Assembly (NCBI RefSeq): GCF_029784165.1 | Contig: NC_073695.1 | Location: 93,565,902 to 93,629,901, forward strand | Reading direction: 5' to 3' | Length of the DNA: 64,000 nucleotides | From: Wyeomyia smithii | Lineage: Eukaryota > Arthropoda > Insecta > Diptera > Culicidae | Part shown: in pieces, positions 1 through 9,641 of the stretch | How positions within the stretch are numbered: position 1 is the first letter of the stretch | Layout of the letters: each line of letters starts with the position of its first letter | Notes under the pieces: model-generated | The model's database searches: none | What the model was told of the DNA's origin: nothing | Seen by the model: only the letters and a program-made list of their open reading frames with translations | Program-made: the position numbers and the translations under genes

Positions 1-689
1 TTGCTGATATTATAGATATGCTGGACGATAAACGCTTGGGAGGCAGGCTAATTCTTACGAGTATTGATGATACAATAGGCAAGCAATAAAAACTTAAACA
101 ATAAATCAAATGAATAGCAATGTGTAAGCACGGTATTTGAATTCCGTTTTGTCATATGATAAAGTTGATAATGATGGTAGTACATTTATGGTTTTCGTTA
201 TAGTGGCGTTTTATTCCTTTAACTAGGTGTGTTTATCCCATTCAATGTTTCACTAGTAATTAGGTTTAATTAGGTGTATATCACTGATCTTTTTTGCTGT
301 TTTTGCATCCTCTTTATTATCGCTTTGTTGCCTTCCCATTATCTGTCATACTAGTTTTTAGCAGCACTCAGTTTAGTCTTACCAGATTACCATATCTGCC
401 TGAACTTGCCAGACACTTTTTTTTGCTTTTTCTGTATCGTCTATGGCCGTTGGCTAGTTGCCCTCCGAGTGGAGGAGTCTAGGTGTGTTTGTTTTTTTTT
501 CTTCTTCTCTTCCGCATTTTGATAAAAACCTGGCCTATCGTAAAATGACCAACATTTTGTCAATGTTGTTTCTGCTCTATTTAGAATTTCTACTAGTACA
601 ATAATTTAGATGTGTGTTTGTTGCATGTGTGAGTCTGTGGGTACCTAAGTGCCTAAAAACACTAACCACACAAGAAGAGATATATGCAT

Positions 690-1082
690 TTACAGTGTCG
701 CCAGTACTCTCGTAAAGCCCAGGCAAGCGGATAGGATTGTTTGACCAACTCCGTACACCATGGCCAAAATAGGCGACATCGGCAGATTCGAGGCTCTATG
801 TACAAAGGCTATGGTGGCACTGCTAACAGTACCACCGGTAACCGGTGAAACTACACCCATTACCAGAATAAAAATTGAGAAAAATCGCCCGAACTTGTGC
901 TTACGCAACGTTATGAATGCAATCACCGCTGCACCAGTATGAATGATAATCGACGAAAACAAAGCCCACAGAAAGACGTGGTACCACATATCCACGAACT
1001 TAGTCAACGTACTAGTACCCACACCTCGCAGACCGATCACATTAGCTATCGTGTCCAATTCCGATATACTTTCGGAATACAT
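690..1082 (-). CDS. TMEM170: TMEM170-family three-pass membrane protein (copy in left duplicate)
   Basis: This gene encodes 130 residues from the ATG at 1082-1080 to TAA at 692-690. It has three hydrophobic spans (about residues 32-57, 62-90 and 102-129). The core MWYHVFLWALFSS, the segment HKFGRFFS and the C-terminal FTRVLATL are recognisably those of vertebrate TMEM170A/B, and the length is close to the usual 130-145 residues. The family acts in the ER and nuclear envelope, where it influences membrane sheet shape (established for TMEM170A). The ATG has G at -3. An upstream in-frame TTG is not needed. The reading frame is intact. An untranslated upstream exon is possible because a CAG lies just upstream on the coding strand. 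The next recognisable gene is CFDP1, tens of kilobases away. Confidence 0.88.
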   Translation of the reverse strand: MYSESISELDTIANVIGLRGVGTSTLTKFVDMWYHVFLWALFSSIIIHTGAAVIAFITLRKHKFGRFFSIFILVMGVVSPVTGGTVSSATIAFVHRASNLPMSPILAMVYGVGQTILSACLGFTRVLATL

Positions 1083-1887
1083 GGCTTTCGCCAAAAACCT
1101 GGCTAGGTTTTACTATGCTATCTTCTTAACTAGTAATAATTCTAATATTGTAGCAGTAATCTCGATTCGCACAGAATATTTCTGACTTGCCTTAGTACTT
1201 GCTCTCTAGCAGCAATCCCGTGATACCAATCCGTCTGGTCTATACAGAATTTTATAATTCAATGCGTGCTGCTGCTTGTGCTGCGAAAATATTTGCGACA
1301 ACAGTCGTAACAATTCCGTGCTGAATTTCCTCTCGATTAATGCAGACTTTTTCGTCTGTAGTGACAATGATGGCAAAATAGACTTCCAAGGAACCGCAGA
1401 TTTTCGATGACGACAGCAGTTACTGGCGGATAACTTAATCAGATATACTGCTAGCAATGATGAAGGTGGTGGCCGCAACAGGTAGTGCGAATAGAACGCA
1501 CCACTGTGCATCATTGTGTGATTCTGAAACAAAGGAAAAGCGATCATTATATGACATAGTTAGGAAAATATATTAAAACAAATGAGTTGAATTATTATAA
1601 GCATCTTTAACCTTTTAACCTGCAACTGAAAGCAGTTTTCCTTTTATCGTTATTGTTGGCTGTTTCGATTTTATGTAGTCTCCCAACAAACAACTTCGTT
1701 GATTTATAGCTTGTTTAGTTGCTATTAGGCATATTTATTTGTATCTAAAATATGGAAACGGGATGCGAGTGGACAACTAGTCGGGTGTATCTCAAGGAAA
1801 CAACCTTGGACCTCTGCTTTTTACTATTTTATCATTCCAGCAGGCGGTAAACTTATCTATGCAGATAATTTAAAACTCTATAGCAGA
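1083..1887. other. Upstream flank of TMEM170, no gene seen
   Basis: The stretch is AT-rich single-copy-looking sequence (apart from the block duplication). A 113-codon open frame on the minus strand at 1206-1547 shows no recognisable domain, and I do not treat it as a gene. The region may hold the TMEM170 promoter or an untranslated exon. Confidence 0.4.
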
Positions 1888-1895
1888 CTGTAGAT

Positions 1896-2375
1896 TAGGG
1901 TGGGGAAAAGTGATTGATTTTCCAGAACCAGTTTTTTTCGGTTCTATTTGGGGCCCCAAACAATCCTACATTACCGGAGCTCGAATGGTTTTATCTCCGC
2001 TTGGCGCATTGCATTTTAAATTTGTATGGGAAAACCCACTTTTTTACATTTCCTTTTCGGGAGAGCTCAGCGATGCATTATTAATGCACTACACTACGTA
2101 AAAATATAGTATTCTAGATGCTTAACAACTTTGCCGAAGACACTAAAGAGCTAGGATGTCCTGAAAAAATGTTATAGCCGTTCAAAGTTGAGTACATCGA
2201 ATTAAATGCTGAAAATCTTGTTTCTTGCCAACACTACCAATGTCCGGTACATCAGTAGGATTCCCATCAGAAGTAACCTGTTGTAAAGGGTTTATATACT
2301 CAGCTGGATCGAGCAAACAAATTTAGGTTAATTTTCTGGGCGTAGGCAGGATCTAAAACGTGTTTTAGAGATTAC
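1896..2375. mobile_element. hAT-like MITE, left half, truncated by the assembly gap
   Basis: This is the same element as 11537-12407, beginning TAGGGTGGGG after the 8-bp target duplicate CTGTAGAT at 1888-1895. It stops at the N gap. Confidence 0.85.
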
Positions 2376-2875
2376 NNNNNNNNNNNNNNNNNNNNNNNNN
2401 NNNNNNNNNNNNNNNNNNNNNNNNNNNNNNNNNNNNNNNNNNNNNNNNNNNNNNNNNNNNNNNNNNNNNNNNNNNNNNNNNNNNNNNNNNNNNNNNNNNN
2501 NNNNNNNNNNNNNNNNNNNNNNNNNNNNNNNNNNNNNNNNNNNNNNNNNNNNNNNNNNNNNNNNNNNNNNNNNNNNNNNNNNNNNNNNNNNNNNNNNNNN
2601 NNNNNNNNNNNNNNNNNNNNNNNNNNNNNNNNNNNNNNNNNNNNNNNNNNNNNNNNNNNNNNNNNNNNNNNNNNNNNNNNNNNNNNNNNNNNNNNNNNNN
2701 NNNNNNNNNNNNNNNNNNNNNNNNNNNNNNNNNNNNNNNNNNNNNNNNNNNNNNNNNNNNNNNNNNNNNNNNNNNNNNNNNNNNNNNNNNNNNNNNNNNN
2801 NNNNNNNNNNNNNNNNNNNNNNNNNNNNNNNNNNNNNNNNNNNNNNNNNNNNNNNNNNNNNNNNNNNNNNNNNNN
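2376..2875. other. Assembly gap of 500 N
   Basis: Exactly 500 N, a conventional placeholder size. The 209-codon open frame that spans it is meaningless. Confidence 0.99.
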
Positions 2876-3456
2876 TCAGCTTTGAATCGTCGGTCACAGA
2901 ATACTGCAACATCATCTTCGATATATCTTTAAAGGCTGGATTACACTCTTTGACCAAGCGTCAAATATTTGTCACTTTTTGACTGATAAAAATTTGGTCA
3001 AAGATAATTGTTTGTCACTCTCCAATTTTTACATGTGGCAAACACGGGCAAACAAGAATCATGATGTCAAATAAATTTGACCATTATGTCAGCAGGTCAA
3101 ATATTTGACAATTGGTCAAAGAGTGTAATACAGGCTTAAAGTACCGGAAAATATGCTTAACGGCTTCCCAGTGTTTCAGTCCAGGATTCGTGTTGAATCG
3201 ACTCATTAGGTTCACGGCAAAAAGGATGTCTGGTCTGGTGCACTGTGCCAAGTACATCAAACACCCGACAGCCTTTCTTTCGTGAGCTTTTCTGCAGCGT
3301 TCATTGGAGTAGTGACAGCCTTCGCATTTGACATATCGAATCCACGGAAGATGGAATCAATATAAGCCTCCTGGGGTGGCATTGTGCAGCTCGATTCGAG
3401 CGATTTCACTATTTTCGAGCTCGAAAGGAGCTGTCATTGTCATTTGTGCTTCGGCT
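2876..3456 (-). pseudogene. Copia pol, RNase H part, interrupted
   Basis: Read on the minus strand, this segment carries the end of a Ty1/copia polyprotein: a RNase H-type stretch with motifs such as RPDILFAVN and KHWEAVKHIFRYF. A 200-bp MITE is embedded at 2935-3134 and a frameshift follows near the VGCLMYLA-type segment. It is the continuation of the pol gene at 6989-8776, from which it is separated by the hAT-like composite at 3457-6980. The 3' end and 3' LTR are lost in the N gap. Confidence 0.8.
2935..3134. mobile_element. ~200-bp inverted-repeat MITE inside Copia
   Basis: The terminal inverted repeat is GATTACACTCTTTGACCAA on the left, with its reverse complement on the right. Sub-terminal CAAATATTTG motifs are present at both ends. 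The flanks CTTTAAAG (2927-2934) and CTTAAAG (3135-3141) resemble an 8-bp target duplication with one base lost. Confidence 0.75.
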
Positions 3457-3694
3457 TAGTGATGGGAAATATCTCCCAGAACGGACATCGATAACAATCG
3501 ATAATTTCGGGACTTTTATCGATATTATCGATAAGTATCGATAATTTGACAGCTAACGTTTGCGGTGTAAAAATTTTTTTCAGATGATGAAAAAAAACGA
3601 TTTCAGATGGCGATGAAAAAAAAACTATGATAGATAATTGAGTTGGATAAATTTCCCATGGAAGGTTGTCATGTTAGCTTCCTCACAAAAAATA

Positions 3695-5107
3695 TTACGT
3701 CCTTGCGTGCAGCCTTTCGACAGTTAACCGGAACATTCGCAATGGCGGACGAAAACGTGCGTGTAGCCATGTTTTTAAGCTCTCTTCGTTTTTTTTTAAT
3801 TCCTCCTCCGTTTTCGAGACAAAATTGTTGGAATAGATCTTGCGCTTCAAACTTGCCCAGAAATTCTCGATGGGAAGCAGCTGGGGGACATTGAGCGGAT
3901 TCGCCGACTTCGGTACCACATCAATATTCAGCCGCTCCATCTTCTCCAACGATCGCTACGAATAGTTGGCCGACGTCAAATCTGGCCAGAACACCGTGTC
4001 TTCGCGCTTATGGTATTTCTTGATGAACGACGCAACTTCTGTCAGGCACTTCGTACTCAGGGATGCCACATTTACAGATTAATCTGTATTTTACAGATTT
4101 TTGGCCCAAGTAACGGTACAGAATCTGTATATACAGATATACAGATTTTCGTTGAAAAGTACAGATTTACAGATTTTCGTCGAAAAGTACAGATTTAAAG
4201 ATTTTCCGAAATTGACATTAATTTTAAAAAACAATCCAAATTTTATTTCATTAAATATTGAGCAAATTGAACATATTTTCAACTCCTCACACGTTTTAAG
4301 CTAAAAATTTCGTTTGTGTACCATAAAAACTCAAAAAATACAAAGTTCTTTGTGTTTAAACAACACAGATTTTTTTTACAGATATTTTTGTTCCAGATAC
4401 AGATGCTAAGATTTTTTCAAGGGGAAACACAGATTTAAATGTGGCAACCCTGTTCGTACTATTAATTTCCCCGTTCACGGCCAGCCCGGAGCGAAAGAAG
4501 AGCAATTTTGACATCCCTTTCTCGCTGATTGACAGCAACAGCCGCACCTTCTTGGGGAACTTGGTCTGTGAAATAAACCTTACCTCGATGCTCACTTCCT
4601 TCGTGGGGGAGGTAAAATACGGAGAGCCCTGCTAGTCGTTGCCATCCAGGGTGAGATAGGTCTAGTCGTCCAATACCACTGCCGCGTCGTGATTCGCCGG
4701 GAAAATTGACTTGACCATCTTCAACCGCTGTCGCTGCGTCATTGCCTGCAGCTCCAAGACCAGTGGAGTCCACTGCCGCTTCCTACATGTATGTCCATGT
4801 TCTCCAGATGCTTTTTCACTGTTTTAGAGCACGCACCAATCTCTCTGCCAAGTGCACGCAGCGATTTAGCCACTTTTTCCTCGGTCTTCCTCTTCAGCAT
4901 CCTTGGAAGCTTCTTGTCGCTCAGGGTCGTTGGCCGTCCGGAATCGGGCTTTCTTTCGATGCTCTGATCGTTGTCCAATAGTGTCAAGATGTTGTAGATG
5001 CCAAAACCGACATACCCGGGGTCCACAAAGTGCCGCACGATGCTGGTTTTTGACGCGGCGGGGTACCGTTCTTTGAACGCGCACACTTCTGAACGGAGTA
5101 GCTTCAC
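3695..5107 (-). pseudogene. DD37E transposase pseudogene, copy 1
   Basis: The N-terminal part (5107 to about 4740) carries a paired helix-turn-helix region with ERYPAASKT and GSGRPTT-like motifs. The C-terminal part (4050-3695) has VFWPDLTSANYS and LLPIENFWASLKRK. The spacing from the second D to the final E is 37 residues, as in the mosquito ITmD37E family. The gene is broken by a stop inside the ANYS segment, by frame changes around 4500-4770, and by a 395-bp hAT MITE inserted at 4058-4452. It is not functional. Confidence 0.85.
4058..4452. mobile_element. hAT MITE family A, copy at 4.1 kb
   Basis: The ends are CAGGGATGCCACATTTA and TGTGGCAACCCTG, with a perfect 8-bp duplication TTCGTACT (4050-4057, 4453-4460). 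The interior is built of repeated TACAGAT motifs, and no coding capacity is seen. Relatives are at 19751-20336, 21182-21371 (partial), 50411-51105 and ending near 55015. Confidence 0.9.
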
Positions 5108-5272
5108 TTTTTTTCGCCATCACAGTTAGAGTTTGACTGATAGGGCTGTCAATTTTTTTTTGCTAACTCATGGGTTACTATGATTAATTTTTTTTTTTAC
5201 CGCAAACGTTATTCGACAAATGCAATTTTGCTATATAAATTTGTTAAAAACAGAGACAGTGATGGCCCAAAC

Positions 5273-5368
5273 AGAATGGATACGTTGCGTTGCGTTGACG
5301 TCAATGTGACAGTAAATGTATGGGCTAACTGTCAAATTGCCGCAAACGCAGCCGCAACGTATCCATTG
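5273..5368. repeat. Short palindrome of 15-bp arms
   Basis: The arm AATGGATACGTTGCG and its exact inverse enclose about 65 bp. The paralogous region near 22527 keeps only the left arm. Confidence 0.7.
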
Positions 5369-5394
5369 TGTTAAGGCCTTGAATGACAAATCTT

Positions 5395-6260
5395 ACTGGA
5401 AAACTGTCCTAGTTTCCTAGTGTTACTTGAGAACTGGACGTGACCAAGGTTCACTGGAAATGTTTCGGATTTCCGGAGTGTGTGCCAAAGTGTACATTTT
5501 TGCAACGCGTAGAACTTTTTATGATATTCTGTTTCACTTAGGTTTATATGTTGTTAATAAATAAGAATTTATTTCGGGTTCATTGGTAGCCCTTTGGGAA
5601 TTCGCCAAGGAATCATCGAGGTATGAATTTATTAAGTATGGGTGTTGATTTTGGCGGTTTTTTCCCTGGTGGGTACTAATTTTCTTTGAGCTTGCAGCAC
5701 TCTAGCAGAATTCAATCGAACATTGTGGGTGTGTAGGTCATAGAGCAATTTATCTGGATTAACATTTAAATAGATCAGATTATTTTCACACGGATTTTCT
5801 CTAAAAGGTTATTCATGCAGATTTTCAAATTAACGTGGTTTTTACGCGAATTTTTTGAATTAAAGCGGTTTATCAAGCGGATTTTTGAATTAACATGGTT
5901 TTTTCACGAGGCATGTATCCCCCGCGTAAGAAAACCTAACTGTATTTGAACCTTTTTCTTATGAATCAATATATCTTAGTAAAAATTATCTGAACTTTCC
6001 TTCGAAAATATAAAAAAATGAGTTTAAGATCCTACTTTGAAAAAAATATAATTTTAAGAACAAAAAAGGATTTTAGAAAATATCGGTGATCTCAGATTTT
6101 TTGAATGAAGTATTTTAGATAGACAATTTAGTTGCCTAAAACGCTCTATGCGTTGCAAAAATGTACACTTTGACACACACTCTTGAAATCCGAAACATTT
6201 TCGGTGTAGGTAGGTCACACCAAGTTCCCAAGTAATACTAATATAATACTGTTTTCCAGT
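5395..6260. repeat. Long inverted repeat with ACGCGGATTTT minisatellite
   Basis: The arms start ACTGGAAAACTG and end CAGTTTTCCAGT, and both contain TGTACATTTTTGCAACGC or its inverse. The centre (about 5770-5930) has imperfect tandem copies of a GGTTTTTACGCGGATTTTTGAATTAA-like unit. The copy in the second composite (about 22.6-24.2 kb) has longer arms, so this one has lost part of its left arm. Confidence 0.75.
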
Positions 6261-6988
6261 GAAATGAAACCAGTTATCAAAATTGATTCATTTTTCGTAA
6301 AGTTCTGGCCATTTAAAATCCGAGAGAATTCTATTTATCTCAATTATTTTGTCTACCTCCTGTATACATCAGGATACTTTTTTGGCGCAACAATTTCGTT
6401 GATTTGGATTTTTAGTGGAACTAAAAATTGTTTGTTGGGTAACAGATACTTTAAACTTAAACAGTTCCAAGTTAAACTAAACAATTACCAATAGACTGCC
6501 GCTATGCATGTCCATCATATTATAAGAGTTGGCGAGCCAAAGAAAATGCATTTTATTACAATTTCGTATCATTGCTTTTTATGAGATAGTGCAAAAAGTT
6601 TGGATATTTTTTCAAAGTTCTCCAGTACTAAGTTGTCGAATTCATCTGTTCTTAGGAAACTAAAAACTATCAATACCTTTTTAGTTACCTATATTTCTCA
6701 GAAACTCAGTGACACCCGGGGCGAACCGTTACATCATCCCCAACAATGCTAAATCTTGTCGAATAGCAGCACCCAACAAATACCTAGCGGCAAAAGCAAC
6801 TCCTGGGGTAGGGTAGGTGAGGTCTCCTTCTTTTGGGTCTCCTCCAGTAACCAGCCGCACTGACTTGTGCTCACCCTTATAATATCGATAATTATCGTTA
6901 ACGTCAAAAAATTAACGATAATATCGATGACCAGCATTTATCGATATTATCGATAAGTATCGATAAGTTTCCCATCACTACTTCGGCT

Positions 6989-8776
6989 CATCTAACCCAT
7001 CATCTTGCCTTAATATCGTTCTTAAATGCTTCATTGTTAGCAAATATCAGCACGTCGTCAACGTACATCGCAACAAACACAATCTTTCCATTTTGGATCC
7101 AGTAATATACGCACGGGTCGTAATCGGATTGGATTAGTCCCATCTTTTTCAGCGCGGTATACAGTTTGGCGTTCCAAACCCTGCTGGATTGTTTGAGTCC
7201 ATAGAGTGCCTTGTTCAAGCAACACACAAGCGGGCATCCTTCGAGTTTCACAGAACATGGTGGTTGCTCCATGAAAATTTCCTCGTCCAGATCTCCCTGG
7301 ATAAACGCAGTAATTTCGTCCATCTGATCCACTAGCAAATTATATTTGGCCGTTAACGCAAACAGGAACCGCAATGAACTGTGACGAACCACAGGCGAGT
7401 AGGTTTCGTCGTAGTCCACCCACTTTCGCTGTGAGTAGCCCTTGATTACTAAGCGGACCTTATATTGATCCACGTTTCTACTTGCGTCATGCTTTGTCTT
7501 GAAAATCCACTTGCATTTGATGGCCGCCCTGCCCTTCGGTAGTTCCGTCAACGTCCAGGTTTTGTTGCGGATCAGCGCGTCGTATTCCTTTTTCCAACGT
7601 TTGGAGTCGTCTCGCGACAATGCTCTCTGGTGCGTCACCGGATCATCCTCGCTCCTTCTGGCCATGGCTTGACTAGTGGATTCCGCAATACCGCTGAATT
7701 GACCCTGGTTGTCAGTACTTGTGGTTGGCTCGCCATCATCTGAGTGGTTTTCACCGAATGGATTCTGTGGGGGATTGATATGCGGCAGACCTTTGCTCGG
7801 TATATGAAAATGGTTATACTTGCCGGGTAGTTTGTGCTCCCGACCGCTGCGCCTCAACACCCGTGAACCAGGTGGATATGAAGATTGTCGCGGTGGGAGC
7901 ACAGGAGTTACTTCAATCGCAGAATCAATGCTAGTAGCTTCGCTGGTATCTTCCCTTGCATCAGTGGTCGCATAGTCCGTGAAAAATTCGCCCTCATCTT
8001 CAGACATTTCAACTTGAGGTGGCTGGTCTTCAACTTCGGGTGACAGTGAAACGACGTCCTCGAAATTCAGCTGGATCAGCTTACGACTTCGTTTGATTTC
8101 TTTGCACTGCTTGAACCGCACTCGGTCCTGATTTATTGATAAAATTCACCTCCCGACTCTTGAAAATGTACCTTGACTTTGGATCGTACAGCCTGTACCC
8201 TTTCGTGTCTTCGTCGAAACCAGTCAGCACACATTCATGAGATTTAGCGTCCCACTTCCTTCGCTTCTGCTTCGGGATGTACACCATGGCTTTAGTTCCG
8301 AACACTCGGACATGGGAAAGATTTGGCTTCTTTCCGCACCAGGCTTTTTCTGGAGTGATATCGTGACCATGAGTTGGCGAACGGTTTAATAAATAGACAG
8401 CCGTCGAAACAGCTTCCGCCCAGAACGATTTTGGTAGTCCTGCTTCGAACAACATGCAGCGAGCATGCTCTAAGATAGATCACTTGGCTCGCTCTGCCAT
8501 GCCATTCTGCTCCGGAGTGGAGTCGTTCGTTGTCTGATGCCGTATGCCATGCTGCTTCAAATAACCCTCGAAACCGTGGTTGACGTATTTCTTTCCGTTA
8601 TCGGTCCTCAGTACCTTGAGTTTCAAGCCAGATTGTCGTTCCGCCATTACATGAAAATCCTTGAATGCTTTCAAGACTTCTGACTCCGATTTTGTTTTCA
8701 GAAAATACACCCATATGTGTCGGGATTGGTCATCTACCAGTAAGAGAAAATACCGACTTCCTCCAAGCGAACTCAC
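6989..8776 (-). pseudogene. Copia integrase and reverse transcriptase, broken
   Basis: Integrase core pieces lie at 8776-8480 and 8455-8081 (motifs LLLVDDQSRHIWVYFL, LRTDNGKKYV, STPEQNGMAER), separated by one in-frame TGA directly after ERAK. A frameshift near 8100 leads into the RT part (8121-7000), with KCKWIFKTKHD and the catalytic AMYVDDVLIFAN. The frame then stops just before the hAT insertion, and the gene continues at 3448-2876. Gag, protease and the integrase zinc domain are missing upstream of 8776. Confidence 0.9.
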
Positions 8777-8846
8777 CTACTCTTTTAAGTGACTTTTTTT
8801 TTTTAACTTCGAGAATCTTCCAACAGAACGTTCTCGCGGGGGCCAA

Positions 8847-8981
8847 TAACCTATTGAGAGTGTGGAATGAGAACGTCTAGTTCGGATGACAGTTGGAAGT
8901 ATAATAAAATTTATTGATTGCTCTCTTAATAATAGATTGTTATGTTGAACACAGCTGGGTCGCAGCTTACTTATCTCCAAT
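8847..8981 (-). repeat. Probable Copia 5' LTR and primer-binding region
   Basis: On the minus strand the sequence running to about 8847 is followed by GGTTATTGGCCCCCGCGAG, which resembles the leader/primer-binding site of copia elements. About 70 bp later the integrase frame begins abruptly. The LTR limits are uncertain because no partner LTR is in the window. Confidence 0.4.
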
Positions 8982-9641
8982 TAAAACATCTCCCCACAGT
9001 TTTGAATAATGAGTATATTGATAGCTGGAAGGAATTTCAATAACATATATTATTTTGTAGAAAAACAACTGTCAAACTTACTATTGATTTATTGACTTTG
9101 ATGGTTCATTTATCCATTCGTTCATTTATTACGATTAAAACCGGCTCCATTCTAAGCTTTTCGAAGGAGTTTTTTCTTGTTTTGCGGTTGTTGTATTTCA
9201 TTTTCTCTTAATGTATCTTGATTACTTTATATTTAGAGAGAATTTGACGTTAGCTTAAACCCAATGTTTATACCATCTCTTCCTTTGTTCTCCTGTGATA
9301 TTCTCTTGTTACAAACGCTTGAACTGAACCATACTATCGATTCCCACGTTTTGCCTAGCGCAATTAAGATATACATTCCTATTTTATTTTACATTACCTT
9401 ATTCGGAAGAATAAGATTAGAACAAAATATACATACAAGCTTTTCTGCCAGGTGTGGTGCGAGAAAAATTTACACAACTTATCTCTTCTAGTTTTTTTCT
9501 ACAATAAGGATATCATGAAACATGAACTAAAAAGTGCAATTTTGGGCGAACGTGCGTGTGTTTATGAGAGGGGAACAGAGAAAGAGACAGACGCAGACTG
9601 TAATTATGAAATTATCAAATAAATAACTGCTTCCCATTGCT
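8982..9641. other. Unassigned spacer
   Basis: This is AT-rich sequence without a recognisable gene or repeat, between the Copia remnant and the second copy of the duplicated block. Confidence 0.5.

Larger units (their letters stand above)
1..2375. repeat. Left copy of a near-identical duplicated block
   Basis: This block is repeated at 9642-12016 with a constant offset of 9641 and no indel. The only differences I noticed are T271/A9912 and A1993/G11634. It holds the TMEM170 coding exon and the left half of a hAT-like MITE, and it stops exactly at an N gap. Near-identity plus the gap suggests an uncollapsed second haplotype or a scaffolding duplication rather than an old gene duplication. The block may extend left of the window. 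Confidence 0.95.
3556..5209 (-). mobile_element. DD37E Tc1/mariner-like element inside the hAT-like element
   Basis: The ends ACGTTTGCGGT and its inverse are flanked by TA on both sides. After subtracting the nested 395-bp hAT MITE the element is about 1.26 kb, the usual size for Tc1-like elements. The strand is that of its transposase. Confidence 0.85.
3457..6980. mobile_element. hAT-like composite element, copy 1
   Basis: The ends are TAGTGATGGGAAA and its inverse. A perfect 8-bp duplication CTTCGGCT lies at 3449-3456 and 6981-6988 and restores the Copia gene when one copy is removed. Sub-terminal ATCGATAA-type repeats cluster at both ends, as often seen in hAT elements. No hAT transposase is visible. 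Its cargo is a DD37E Tc1-like element and a palindromic repeat. A paralogous copy lies at 20532-24776. The superfamily assignment rests on duplication length and terminus. Confidence 0.85.

Noticed and set aside
1206..1547. 113-codon minus-strand frame upstream of TMEM170 (and copy at 10847-11188)
   Set aside because: It has no domain, and its duplication reflects the block copy, not conservation.
1910..2101. Open frame repeated at 11551-11742, with a mirror-image frame at 12185-12370
   Set aside because: These are the two arms of one palindromic MITE; the similarity is due to the inverted repeat.
2328..2957. 209-codon open frame on the minus strand
   Set aside because: Almost all of it is the N gap; the real bases at each side belong to different features.
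5180..6494. Short frames such as 5180-5374 and 6264-6494 as genes
   Set aside because: They fall in palindromic or AT-rich element sequence, and the paralogous copy does not preserve the frames.
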